Source of the DNA: an uncultured Thermoguttaceae bacterium
Lineage (GTDB): Bacteria; Planctomycetota; Planctomycetia; Pirellulales; Thermoguttaceae
DNA: 64,000 nt
Assembly (NCBI GenBank): GCA_938084835.1
Contig: CALKER010000006.1
Location: 682,001 to 746,000 of the forward strand
Direction of reading: 5' to 3'
Notes under the pieces: generated by a model
What the model was told of the DNA's origin: nothing
Databases searched by the model: none
What the model saw: the letters and a program-made list of their open reading frames with translations, nothing else
Shown here: in pieces, positions 35,936-45,436 of the stretch
Position numbering within the stretch: position 1 is the stretch's first letter
Layout of the letters: the number at the start of each line of letters is the position of its first letter
Translations under genes and position numbers: made by a program

Positions 35936-38302
35936 ATGGTTTCCCGCCCTTATATTCGCCGAGCTACGATTGTTCTCGGGGTGTTAGCCCTATTGCTGCC
36001 TTTTATTGTGTGGGGAGCGGCGGGCAGTATGACCCGGGTGAAAAATGCTCCGGCGTTTTGGCTTCCGCCCTCATTTCAAGAGAGGCAAACGTTCGAAGAT
36101 TTTTCTCGCCGCTTCAATATTTTGGACTCAATTCTCGTTAGCTGGGATGGATGCTCTGTCGACGACCAGCGTCTTGCAATCTTCGCTGAGATAGTCCGTC
36201 AGATACGCTGGGAGAAGGGGACAGAGGAGCGCCAGCTGTTTCCGGAGGTCCTCACCGGTTACGAGGTTCTACGTCAGCTCACGGGGGAGCCGATCAATCT
36301 TCCACGGTCGTTAGCCCTCGAGCGGCTTCGAGGTTTTCTTGTCGGCCCAGACAACTCTTCCAGTTGTGCTTACGTCATGCTTAGTCCTGAGGCAGGGCAG
36401 GACCGCGAAAAGACCATAGGGCTGTTGCGACAGGCCGCCTCCCAGGCAGCGGGGATACCGCCGGAGAAAGTTTATCTAGCCGGCTCCGTTGTCGACGGCG
36501 CCGTGGTGGACCGCGAAAGTGTTCGCGTGATGACTGTTTACGGGCTGCCGGCTGCGATCATTGCGTTTGGTGTCGCTTTTCTGGCTTTGAGGTCCTGGAT
36601 CCAAACTTTGGCCGTGGTGGCGGTGGCGACAGTAGTCCAGGCGATTGTGCTGGCCATCGTGTGGTACTCCGGGTTAATGATGAACGCAGTGCTGGCTGTC
36701 ATGGCCCCCCTGGTCTTTGTTGTTACGGTCTCCGGGGGGATTCACTTGTCCAATTACTTCAAGGAGCATTTGCGTGCTCAGGGGCCGCACCAGGCAGTTC
36801 GGGCAGCACTGCAGGTAGGGTGGTGGCCATGTGTGGTCGCCTCCGTGACAACCGCCATTGGGACTTTCTCCCTGGTAGCCAGCCAAATCACCCCGGTGAG
36901 ACAATTCGGAGTAATTGCCAGCGTTGGCATTCTTATCTCGTTGGTGCTTTTGTTCACGGTTTTGCCGGGCGCGATGGAGCTTCGGCTTTTTTGGATCACT
37001 CAGCAGGCTGACCGACTTTCCGAAAAAAGCAGTACCTTAAACCGAGGCAAATTCTCTTCGGGTTTAAGGTTTTCCGTGTTTGTAACTTTTTTGCAAAGGT
37101 GGCAACACGGCTTTTGGAGCTTGTGGGGACTACTAATTGTCCGCCGGTGGGGACTCCTTCTGGTGGGTTGTACGGCAGCCTTGGCCGCGACCGCCGTGGG
37201 GCTTCCGCGTCTACAAACCTCGGTAAACGTGCGAAACCTGCTGGTTCCGGAAAGCCCGGTTTTAGCCCACTATCGTTGGCTGGAGGAACACATTGGGCCT
37301 CTTGTCCCCGTGGAACTGGTGATCTTGTTTGAGAAGCAGTGTGAGTTGGAGATTTTACAACGACTGGAGTTGATCCGGGCGATTGAGAAAGAGGTGCGGT
37401 CTGTGCCCGAAGTTGGGGGTGTTGCCTCTCCGGCATCTTTTTTGCCGAGTATTCCTGAAGGGGGTGGCGCGCGAGGTACCGTTCGGCGGGCTATCCTCCG
37501 CAGCCGTTTGGAATCTCGGCTAAAGGATTTGGCGCGCTCCCACTGGGTTGCCGAAGACGATTTAGGTCAGTGGTGGCGGATTAGTGCCCGTCTTCCGGCT
37601 TTTACCGAAACAGACTATGCAGTAGTCCTTCAACACATCGAAGAAAAGGTCGACCGCGTGCTTGCAACCTCAGGAGTAGTGGGGGTGCAGGTCATTCCTA
37701 CGGGAATGACCGTCCTCGTCGAGAAAGCTCAATATGCCCTGCTGCGGGGGATGTTCCTTAGTTTCTTGGCCGCTTTTCTGGTTGTGGCCCTCGTCTTGGC
37801 GGTGGTTCTGGGAGGGATTGGCCTTGCGGCGGTGGCAATGATCCCCAACATTTTCCCCTCGGTGCTTGTTTTTGGGGTGCTGGGATTGCGGGACATAAAA
37901 GTAGATATTGGCACGGTGATGACAGCCAGTATTGCCTTAGGGATCGCGGTGGATGGCACGGTCCATTATCTGACGTGGTTTCGGCGGGAACTAGAGTCCG
38001 GCCGGAGCGTGCCCGATGCGGTCCGCAGGGCTTTCGACCACTGTGGAGGGGCTTTAGTCCAGGCAACCTTGATTTGTATTGCCGGGTTCTTGTTGTTTGT
38101 GGGGAGCAGCTTTCTCCCGATGCGGCGTTTTGCAACGATTTTGGCCCACCTGTTAATCGCGGCCCTGATAGGCGATCTGGTGTTGCTACCGGCACTCTTA
38201 ATGAGCCCAGTGGGTGAATGGCTCTTTATGAGAAAACCGGTCCGTGTTTCCGCGCCCGTACCGCGATGTGCACCCATTCCTTTGGAGACCGTGGGTAAAT
38301 GA
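35936..38302 (+). CDS. MMPL/RND family transporter
   Basis: A 788-residue inner-membrane protein with the RND architecture of two repeats. Each has one N-terminal helix (near residues 10-30 and 400-425), a large periplasmic loop, and five closely spaced helices (about 195-345 and 600-760). It belongs with MMPL/HpnN-type lipid exporters and not with tripartite AcrB pumps. The final helix bundle shows IALGIAVDGTVHYLTWFRRE, with the Asp that such proteins use in proton relay. Its stop overlaps the ATG of the following glycosyltransferase (ATGA), so the two are coupled and likely handle the same lipid or glycolipid. Confidence 0.85.
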   Translation: MVSRPYIRRATIVLGVLALLLPFIVWGAAGSMTRVKNAPAFWLPPSFQERQTFEDFSRRFNILDSILVSWDGCSVDDQRLAIFAEIVRQIRWEKGTEERQLFPEVLTGYEVLRQLTGEPINLPRSLALERLRGFLVGPDNSSSCAYVMLSPEAGQDREKTIGLLRQAASQAAGIPPEKVYLAGSVVDGAVVDRESVRVMTVYGLPAAIIAFGVAFLALRSWIQTLAVVAVATVVQAIVLAIVWYSGLMMNAVLAVMAPLVFVVTVSGGIHLSNYFKEHLRAQGPHQAVRAALQVGWWPCVVASVTTAIGTFSLVASQITPVRQFGVIASVGILISLVLLFTVLPGAMELRLFWITQQADRLSEKSSTLNRGKFSSGLRFSVFVTFLQRWQHGFWSLWGLLIVRRWGLLLVGCTAALAATAVGLPRLQTSVNVRNLLVPESPVLAHYRWLEEHIGPLVPVELVILFEKQCELEILQRLELIRAIEKEVRSVPEVGGVASPASFLPSIPEGGGARGTVRRAILRSRLESRLKDLARSHWVAEDDLGQWWRISARLPAFTETDYAVVLQHIEEKVDRVLATSGVVGVQVIPTGMTVLVEKAQYALLRGMFLSFLAAFLVVALVLAVVLGGIGLAAVAMIPNIFPSVLVFGVLGLRDIKVDIGTVMTASIALGIAVDGTVHYLTWFRRELESGRSVPDAVRRAFDHCGGALVQATLICIAGFLLFVGSSFLPMRRFATILAHLLIAALIGDLVLLPALLMSPVGEWLFMRKPVRVSAPVPRCAPIPLETVGK

Positions 38303-39714
38303 CGCTCGCGGCAGTCATTCTCGCACTAGCGTTGATTGCCGTTTTCGCAATCCAATTACCACCAATTGTTGCCTTCGTCCGAACTGTTCGGAAAGGTTCA
38401 GGGGCGAATGGCCGACAGGGCCACTTTGTTTTCTCTCCCAGCTGTTTAAGGGCCCAGCGTGTTAATTTGCAACTGGCAGTTTCAGGAGTGCGCGCAACGG
38501 CCAGCCACGTTGGGACGGTGGTGGTTGCAAACGAAGCGGCGGAGCCTCACACGGATCCCTTCGCTCCCCAAGCCGTATGCGTGCTGTGCTTACGCGGTCG
38601 AGATCCGTTTCTCTACGAGTGCTTAAGGGGTTTGCTCCTCCAGGATTATCCACATTACGACGTGCTGATTGTGGTAGATTCGGAAAGCGACCCATCGCTT
38701 CAAACGGTGGTAAAGGTGCTGCGGGAGCTGCCGGCGGGCTATCGCCGAGCCGATGAGGTACGGATTGAAGTTATCGAACGTGTTTATCCATATGGGGCGC
38801 TTAAAGGAAGTGCTCTTATTCACGCTGCTCGCGTCATCCGCGAGGCACCTTACGAAGTGGTGGCTCTTCTGGATGCCGATGTAATTCCCCACCCGAGCTG
38901 GCTTCGGGAATTGGTGGGCCCACTGCAAGATCCATCCGTGGGTGTAACTTTTGGCAATCGATGGTATATGCCCGAAAAGGCAGAATGGGGTAGCCTCATT
39001 CGGTACATCTGGAATGTCGGTGCTGTGGTACAAATGTTTTGGAACCGCTTCACCTGGGGTGGAAGTGTCGCGTTGCGGAAAGTGCTTTTTTGCCATCGAG
39101 AGCTTTCGGCGAGGTGGCGGCGCTCTCTGTCCACCGACACCGTAATTTACCAGGTGGCGCGTCATCACGGTTGGGAAGCTCGCTTTGTTCCGACCATTCT
39201 GATGGTGAATCGGGAAAGCTGTTCTGTGCGCAAACTTTTCCCGTGGATAACCCGACAGCTTCTGGTTGGCAAGCTGTACCACCCCGGTTGGCCATGGGTA
39301 CTTGGTCACGGTTTGGGAACGTCGTTGGCTCTTGGTGTCGCGATGGCCTTTTGTTTCGTCGCCCTGCTTTTGGGCAGGTGGATTGCTTTCGCGATTGTCC
39401 TCGGAGTGCTGCTAGGCTATTGGGCGGGCAACGTGGTAATTGTTCATGCCGTGGAGAAAGCCGTTCAGAATGTGGTTCGTGGGCAAGGTCGGAAGGCCAC
39501 TTGGCTTACCCCTCGTGTGTGGACAAAGCTCATCCTCGCAATGCCGGTGACTCAGTTTTTCAATGCCGCAGCAATCATTGCCACGTTCTTCGTAACCGGT
39601 GTGAGTTGGCGGGGCATTCGATATCGCTTGGAAGGTACCCGGGTAAAAATGGAGAAGTACTGCACCTTTGCGGATTCGGCCCAGGAAGGTGCCAGCGCTA
39701 CTCAGTCCCTGTGA
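38299..39714 (+). CDS. Membrane glycosyltransferase, GT2/GT21-like
   Basis: A 471-residue membrane glycosyltransferase of the processive or ceramide-glucosyltransferase-like type. An N-terminal helix (1-25) precedes a GT-A domain with VVDSESDPS, the DxD motif in LLDADVIPH, and a third acidic site in LSTDT. Two or three C-terminal transmembrane helices follow (about 330-385). I do not see the canonical QxxRW; TRQLL occupies that place, so the acceptor may differ. It overlaps the transporter gene by four bases. By analogy with HpnN/HpnI pairs it may glycosylate a membrane lipid, but no hopanoid cyclase gene is nearby. Confidence 0.82.
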   Translation: MTLAAVILALALIAVFAIQLPPIVAFVRTVRKGSGANGRQGHFVFSPSCLRAQRVNLQLAVSGVRATASHVGTVVVANEAAEPHTDPFAPQAVCVLCLRGRDPFLYECLRGLLLQDYPHYDVLIVVDSESDPSLQTVVKVLRELPAGYRRADEVRIEVIERVYPYGALKGSALIHAARVIREAPYEVVALLDADVIPHPSWLRELVGPLQDPSVGVTFGNRWYMPEKAEWGSLIRYIWNVGAVVQMFWNRFTWGGSVALRKVLFCHRELSARWRRSLSTDTVIYQVARHHGWEARFVPTILMVNRESCSVRKLFPWITRQLLVGKLYHPGWPWVLGHGLGTSLALGVAMAFCFVALLLGRWIAFAIVLGVLLGYWAGNVVIVHAVEKAVQNVVRGQGRKATWLTPRVWTKLILAMPVTQFFNAAAIIATFFVTGVSWRGIRYRLEGTRVKMEKYCTFADSAQEGASATQSL

Positions 39715-40544
39715 AAAAAGTTGAGCTTGCATGGAATCGAGGTGGGCAAGGCACCTTGGGAGCGGAAATTCCGCGTTTCAATCGTGGTTAAGCAGTTGCT
39801 CACCATGACCGATTTGCAAACTTGTAAGCGGAGCCTGTTTCTCACGTTAAGCCACGGCCACGAGGTTTCACCCTAGGCAAAAAAGTCACTCGAAGGCGCA
39901 AGGCAACCTCGTCTCCAAGCTTTTTTCCCAAATCCCTTAAGGATCCTCACTGCCAGGCATCCTTCTGTAGGCATCGCAGACGGATTCGACCCGCCAGCAG
40001 TCCGCGGCGTCGCACCGCGCTCCAATTTCTCACAGTCGGCGCTGTTTAAACTGCTGGTATTTTGGGCAGAGTCTGGGCCAAAACGATCGAGCCCTGAACT
40101 AGGCAGCCTCATGTGCTGCGTAGCGATGTAGCTCAGGTCCCTCAGAACTGGAAAACCTTTTTGCAGCAAACACTTTCCCCGAGGCCCGTTGCGATTTCGC
40201 GAAAAAACTTAAGGATCGCAACGCTTGCATCGGTCATGCGGGCGAAGCAAAATCTTGGGAAAGGAGCTTGCGTGCCTTATCAGTCGGCGCCGAGCGTGCT
40301 TCTAAAGTATAAGGGTTTGGATAGCCTGTATGGGTTTGGTTAGCCGGCTGTGACCGGGACGGATTTCTCCCCCCTCTCGTTTTCCCCACATTAAACGTAG
40401 GTGGCTTAGGTTTCCATAGATTGGTTGCCGAAGGGGCGGACAGATTCAGCCAATTCAGAGCAAGATACTCAGGTTGTTGTTGACGACTTGAATAGCTGCG
40501 GAGCGGTTTGGTTGTTACTATGAAGAAGAAAGGATAGGCTGGCT
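39715..40544. other. 830-base intergenic region
   Basis: A stretch without a supported gene between the membrane glycosyltransferase and the DUF1080 gene. A T-loop-like patch near 39980-40010 was checked and does not form a tRNA. No terminator is evident. A ribosome binding site AAAGGA precedes the ATG at 40545. Confidence 0.45.
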
Positions 40545-43007
40545 ATGACCTTGCGAAGAATAAACGTCCAACATTGGGCCGTGCTAGCTATTTGTACCTT
40601 ATCGAGTTATGGACTTCGGGCCGACAACGTTTACGGGCAGGGAGTTCGAGTGAAATTGGGGCGACCAGATTCGTTTGTGGGATGGGACCATGGTGTTTCC
40701 CTGGAAGGGTGGCGCCTGGAAGCCGGAAAGTTTGTAGCGGAAGCTCCGGCTCCAATGCTGGTTTCTGGATGGACGTTCGGTGATTTCGATCTGCAGCTGT
40801 TTTGGTCGGTCAAACCGGGAGGGGTGGCGGTTGTTGTAATGCCGGAAGCTCCCGGCGGAGCGGAGTTACGACTGTATCTTTCCCCTGATGAGGAATGTGG
40901 ACGTCTCGTTTACGGGGATCAGGAGCTGGCTGCCGGCCGACAACTGGGGGTTCGACCACTTCGGACAAACCGTCTTCGAATTGTGCGAAAAGGGGAGAAG
41001 ATTGAAGTAACTATTAACCAGCATCGCCTCTACGATGTGGAATTTTCCCCAGAAAAAAGGCTCGGGCTCGGGGTTGTGCCAGCACAAGGCGAGGCTAGCT
41101 TCTGGGGATTCGAGGTGGAAGAACCGCGGGGAAGTCCGATGTTCAATGGTCGGGATTTCTCGGGGTGGTACACGCGGGGGGACATCCGCCGGTGGCGATA
41201 CGAAAAAGAGGAAGTAGTGCTTGCCGGTCGCGCGGGCGATTACCTGCGGACAGAAAAAACTTACGGCAATTTCGTGTGGTACATGGAGTTTAAGCTGCAA
41301 AAAGGAGGTAACTCGGGCCTTGGTTTACGAACGCCCCATGCCGGTTGGCCTACAGCAGACGGGATGGAGCTCCAGCTGTTGGACACCCCGTACGATGCTG
41401 TGATTCAAGATCAGCCCATGATGGCTGTTTACGGTCATGTGCCGCCGCTGGCTCGAGCTGATCGTTCGGAGCAGTGGAACCAGGTCGTCGTCAAGGCGGA
41501 AGGATACATGATCTCCGCTTGGATGAACGGTCAGCTGGTGCAACATGTCAACACATACCATCATCCCGAACTTCGGCATCGGCAGCTTTACGGATGGCTT
41601 GGTTTCCAAGACCACGGGGCGTGGATTCGCCTAAGAAAGGTAACGATTCTAGAACTCCCCGACGGTTTGGGGTTGGCCGCGTGGTATCAGCCGCGCTCAT
41701 TGTCTCCTGTGGCCGAAGTATTCGATCGGGTAATTAATCCGGTGCGGTTGGCCCTTCCCACAACCTTGACATCGCAACGGCTTTTTGCCGCCGTAATTCC
41801 ACGGGTCCAAGGCTCAGAGGCAGCTGCCACAGCACCGGGTGGAGATGGCGCAGGTGAGTCCCTCGCGGAGAGCGAGGCACGTCAAAAGTATGTAGTTCTG
41901 GCCGACTTAACTGGCCCTGGGGCAGTGACAGGAATCACACATTTCGGCAGCAGTTGTAAATTGCGCTTTTTCTTCGATGGCGACACAGAACCGCGGTTTG
42001 AGGTCACGCCCTCGAACTGGCATACGCATTTGCCGACTTTAGGGAAAGATCGGAACCCGTTGCTAACCTGTCTGCCCTTTGGTCGGCGGCTGCGAATCGA
42101 GGCCAGCGATACGTCAGCTTGCCGCTTCTACCTTGACGTGGTGCGTTTTCCCAACGGTAGTGAGGTCGAAAGCTTTCGGGATATCCCGAGCAGCTTTCCA
42201 CGGGGCTGGTACGATGCTGCAAATGCCATTCTACGTTGGTTGGGCAGTGGTCGTTACCAAGAGTTCTCTCCCTATGAAAAGCTGGTATCGGAGCCTATGG
42301 AGATTGGCCCCGGGGATACCAAGAAAGTCTTAACAGTGGACGGAAGCGGTATCGTGCGATCGTGGAAACTTTCGGCACCCAGGCGTGTGTTGGAAAATAA
42401 CGATCTATGGATTCAAATTTACACCGATGGACAAAAAACGCCCTCCCTGGAAGCACCTGTTCGTTTGGTGTTTCCCGCTTTATTGCGAAATTACGAGAAT
42501 TATGTATTCGCTGATCAAAGGGGATTCACTCTTTTTCTGCCCATGCCTTTCGCGACATGCTGGGAGGCTTACTTGGTCAACCGAGGGGGACGGACGCTTC
42601 GGGAGGTAGAGTTGTCGGTGGCACTGGAGCGACGGGCGACGGAAGATTTAGCAGGGTTCTGGCGGCTGCGGGGACGCTACTTGCCGTCGGCTTCCAATGG
42701 GGAGCTGGTCCGGCTTTCCGGAGAAGGGAGGCTTGTCGGGTTGGTTTATGAAGTTCCCCCCCAAGGCGACAGTGGGGTTTTTTCCGTCATTGTGGACAAT
42801 CGCCCCGTCGAAGGTTGGGGGTGCGACACGTTGGACGGTTGGGTGGGAAGATCAGGGAATTTCCGGGCCTTGCTCAGCGGACGCGAGGGAACCCTGTGCT
42901 GGAAATTTTTCCACCTCAACCCGATCGAATTTAAAGAATCCCTGTTGGTCACTGCCGGAAGCCAAGCCGTGGGAGCCCGGTTCGTGTTGTTCTACTCTTC
43001 GAAATAG
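40545..43007 (+). CDS. Secreted DUF1080-DUF2961 fusion protein
   Basis: An 820-residue exported protein. After a signal peptide (about residues 1-30) come a divergent DUF1080-like beta-sandwich (about 40-195) and a second, clear DUF1080 (3-keto-disaccharide hydrolase-like) domain (about 200-370: MFNGRDFSGWY, then GNSGLGLRTP and DGMELQLLD). The C-terminal half resembles DUF2961 (GPGAVTGITHFG, LRFFFDGDTEPRFEV, FTLFLPMPFATCWEA). The fusion suggests a carbohydrate-binding or -cleaving role in the periplasm or at the cell surface. Catalytic residues cannot be assigned. It ends with a probable terminator near 43190. Confidence 0.8.
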   Translation: MTLRRINVQHWAVLAICTLSSYGLRADNVYGQGVRVKLGRPDSFVGWDHGVSLEGWRLEAGKFVAEAPAPMLVSGWTFGDFDLQLFWSVKPGGVAVVVMPEAPGGAELRLYLSPDEECGRLVYGDQELAAGRQLGVRPLRTNRLRIVRKGEKIEVTINQHRLYDVEFSPEKRLGLGVVPAQGEASFWGFEVEEPRGSPMFNGRDFSGWYTRGDIRRWRYEKEEVVLAGRAGDYLRTEKTYGNFVWYMEFKLQKGGNSGLGLRTPHAGWPTADGMELQLLDTPYDAVIQDQPMMAVYGHVPPLARADRSEQWNQVVVKAEGYMISAWMNGQLVQHVNTYHHPELRHRQLYGWLGFQDHGAWIRLRKVTILELPDGLGLAAWYQPRSLSPVAEVFDRVINPVRLALPTTLTSQRLFAAVIPRVQGSEAAATAPGGDGAGESLAESEARQKYVVLADLTGPGAVTGITHFGSSCKLRFFFDGDTEPRFEVTPSNWHTHLPTLGKDRNPLLTCLPFGRRLRIEASDTSACRFYLDVVRFPNGSEVESFRDIPSSFPRGWYDAANAILRWLGSGRYQEFSPYEKLVSEPMEIGPGDTKKVLTVDGSGIVRSWKLSAPRRVLENNDLWIQIYTDGQKTPSLEAPVRLVFPALLRNYENYVFADQRGFTLFLPMPFATCWEAYLVNRGGRTLREVELSVALERRATEDLAGFWRLRGRYLPSASNGELVRLSGEGRLVGLVYEVPPQGDSGVFSVIVDNRPVEGWGCDTLDGWVGRSGNFRALLSGREGTLCWKFFHLNPIEFKESLLVTAGSQAVGARFVLFYSSK

Positions 43008-43559
43008 TCCTTCTGCTGAGGCGTAACAGTCCTTCCCCTGAGGGGTGGTTGGCATACCTCTTAGCAAAACTTGGCGTCGGGGTTTCTGATCATGGGGGGC
43101 CGTGAACTTGGCCCCTTGATGGTCACAAAAACCCCTTCAGATTTTCTTGACTTAAGGTCTTTAAGGTGTTGAACTCTTGAAATTTCGAAACTCCCCATTA
43201 AGGGGGTTTTTCTATGACTATAATTTATACTCGAGTTCCGTACGATAAGACCCCTTCCCTGTGGTCAGGGGCATCTTACCACTTTCCTCCGGCTACGAAA
43301 GCTCAACTTTCGTGTGAGTCAGGCCGATAGTCTCGATACCTGCCGTCTCCACTCGCGAGCTCGACTCCCAAACTGGCCCTCCAGGCGGGAAATGCGCTCT
43401 GGTCGATACGAAAGGGCTTGAGCAAATAGACCCCACTTTAAAGGGGGTAATTTTCTATAATCGGGTGGCCATTCGAGTATGGAATTATCCCCCTCGATTC
43501 GGTAGAATGAAATAGATGTGGCTGCGGTTTGCGGCTTCTGAAGGATTACCGAGAGGCGT
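43008..43559. other. Intergenic region with hairpins
   Basis: A 552-base spacer upstream of the two-component genes. It contains a hairpin (GGGGCC 43096-43101 with GGCCCC 43110-43115), the terminator-like element at 43188 and another perfect stem (ACGAAAG 43295-43301 with CTTTCGT 43307-43313). C- and G-runs are frequent (for example near 43240-43270 and 43425-43450). Confidence 0.5.
43188..43211 (+). terminator. Probable terminator after DUF1080-DUF2961 gene
   Basis: CCCC (43193-43196) pairs with GGGG (43202-43205); a T-G wobble and A-T pairs extend the stem past one mismatch, and five T follow. It is 180 bases after the stop. Confidence 0.6.
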
Positions 43560-44312
43560 ATGTCGGGGCTGTCCGGCGTGCCTAAGAGGTGTGGGATGAA
43601 CACCGCAAGCTTCTGTTTCTCTGGAAGTGAATCGGCCTCCTCGGAAAAACAAGGTGCGGGGCATTTCACGGATCTTCGGTCGATTGCCTACGAACTTCAC
43701 GATGGTCCGGTGCAATGGCTTGCGGCCGCCGTCGTTGACCTTGAAATTCTTCTTGCTTCCGGGAGCCTTTCGGACACTGTTGCAGAGAGGGCTCGGGCAG
43801 CCAGGGAGAAGATTCGGCGTGCCTTGCAGGAGCTAAGGGCCTATATCCGGAAGTGGGAAGGCGAAGAGTCGGCCCCGGAGCAATGTGTCGATCTGCGGTC
43901 GGAGATTGTGGAGCTATGCCGGCTTCTGGAGGTACCGGGAAGGACGGTTCGGGGGATATTTGGTGGGAATTTGGGTGTCATTTCCGCTTCGCTTTGCCGC
44001 GAAGTGGTACAGCTGGTTCATGAAGCCTTAAGCAACGCTCTTCGCCATAGCGACTCGCGCGAGGTGTGGCTGAGTTTGGCAGTGGTGGGAAGCATTCTTC
44101 AAATCTGTGTTCGCGATTTCGGCAAAGGTTTGTCCGCAAGTTCCTCCGGAGGTGAAGGCCTTGGTCTTCGGTCTCTTACCTCGAGAGTAAGGCGACTCGG
44201 GGGATGGATAACGATAGAGGGCGCGCCGCAACGGGGAACACGTGTTTTCGCATGTATTCCCGTGAGCGCACTGTCAGCTTCGACGGAAAATGGAACATTC
44301 GCCGATACCTGA
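43560..44312 (+). CDS. NarL-type sensor histidine kinase (HisKA_3)
   Basis: A 250-residue soluble histidine kinase of the NarX/DegS class. The phosphoacceptor His47 lies in ELHDGPVQWLAAAV, the HisKA_3 consensus. The HATPase_c domain shows the N box VHEALSNALRHS and the G boxes VRDFGKG and EGLGLRSL. No membrane segment or known sensor domain is present; the first 35 residues look disordered. It is followed 200 bases later by the response regulator, so the pair is almost certainly cognate. The ATG at 43560 has GAGAGG close upstream; an ATG at 43596 is an alternative start. Confidence 0.92.
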   Translation: MSGLSGVPKRCGMNTASFCFSGSESASSEKQGAGHFTDLRSIAYELHDGPVQWLAAAVVDLEILLASGSLSDTVAERARAAREKIRRALQELRAYIRKWEGEESAPEQCVDLRSEIVELCRLLEVPGRTVRGIFGGNLGVISASLCREVVQLVHEALSNALRHSDSREVWLSLAVVGSILQICVRDFGKGLSASSSGGEGLGLRSLTSRVRRLGGWITIEGAPQRGTRVFACIPVSALSASTENGTFADT

Positions 44313-44511
44313 AGGATGAAGTGTGCTAGCCCGGCTTGCTTGGGTGAAGTTTTTGAAAGGACGCTGAACATTTGGGTGTGGTGTCACCTTTCCTGGCTGG
44401 GCATTGCGTCGGAAAGCAACCAGGTGAAGCCAATTTTTTCCAAAGTTACGGAGATGGGTCGATTTCTGGATTCCATAAGTACTGTTGATCGCAGATAGGG
44501 AGCGCTGGCTG

Positions 44512-45162
44512 ATGCACTCTGCTAAAACCAGTAAGATTCGACTTTTAATTGCTGACGATCACGAAATGGCTCGTGCAGGGCTGCGAACGTTGTTGGCGGA
44601 TACCAATATCGATGTTGTAGCTGAGGTGACCACGGGTACGGCTGCTGTCAATTACGTAACGCAGCATCCGGTAGATGTGGTGCTTCTTGATGTGCGCATG
44701 CCCGACGGAGACGGAATCACCGCCTTGGCACTGATAAGGCTTTCCCATCCTGATTTGCCGGTGGTAATGCTTTCCAATTACGACAACCCCAGCTATGTGG
44801 CCCGCGCTGTGGCACTCGGGGCCAATGCCTTTTTGCTTAAGGATTGTAGCCGGGAAAAGCTAGTGGAAACAATTCAGCGGGCGGCCAATAAGGAATCCGT
44901 TTGGACGCGTGACGAATTGCGACGTGTCGCTGGGGCTCTGGCCACACCGCGTCTGCCCTCGGAGATCGATGTGCCTCTGACGCACCGCGAATATCAGGTC
45001 TTACGTCATGTGGCAAGTGGGCTCACCAACAAGGAAATTGCAGAGGCCATGAAAATCAGTTACGAGACGGTAAAAGAGCATGTCCAACATATTCTCCGTA
45101 AGCTGGGTGTGGCTGATCGCACGCAAGCTGCCGTTTGGGCTGTGCGTAAAAACTTAGTTTAG
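44512..45162 (+). CDS. NarL/FixJ family response regulator
   Basis: A 216-residue DNA-binding response regulator. The receiver domain has the acidic pair Asp15/Asp16 in IADDHE, the phosphoacceptor Asp60 in LLDVRMPDGDG, and the conserved Lys in FLLKD. The C-terminal LuxR-type HTH reads LTHREYQVLRHVASGLTNKEIAEAM...VKEHVQHILRKLGV. I chose the ATG at 44512 with AGGGAG upstream; the in-frame TTG at 44485 adds nine residues of no family likeness. Partner of the kinase at 43560. Target genes unknown. Confidence 0.94.
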   Translation: MHSAKTSKIRLLIADDHEMARAGLRTLLADTNIDVVAEVTTGTAAVNYVTQHPVDVVLLDVRMPDGDGITALALIRLSHPDLPVVMLSNYDNPSYVARAVALGANAFLLKDCSREKLVETIQRAANKESVWTRDELRRVAGALATPRLPSEIDVPLTHREYQVLRHVASGLTNKEIAEAMKISYETVKEHVQHILRKLGVADRTQAAVWAVRKNLV

Positions 45163-45436
45163 GTTCGTTTGGCAAATGCCTTCCGATTAGCCAGGGCGGG
45201 GCGGTGTCGGCGGTAGCTTTTGGGCAAAAGTCCTGGCGGATCGTGGGGATATTTGGTTCCGCAAACGGTGCGGCTTTCCCACGGACCGGTAGCTTTCGGA
45301 TGAATGTCACGTTTTCGGAACTTTACGAGCGCAAACGGGGGAGGTTTGAGGCGCCAGCTTCTGCTCGGGATAGCTATTTGGGGCAGAGCTGTTAACAATT
45401 TTTTCCGTGCCGCAACATACGACAAAGGTACCGCTC

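Noticed and set aside
39965..40015. T-loop-like sequence (minus strand, GTCGAAT in a GC stem) suggesting a tRNA
   Set aside because: The T54 position is G, no matching acceptor stem, D arm or plausible anticodon arm was found at the right spacing.
43096..43115. Hairpin taken as terminator after the DUF1080-DUF2961 gene
   Set aside because: No T tract; the element at 43188 fits better.
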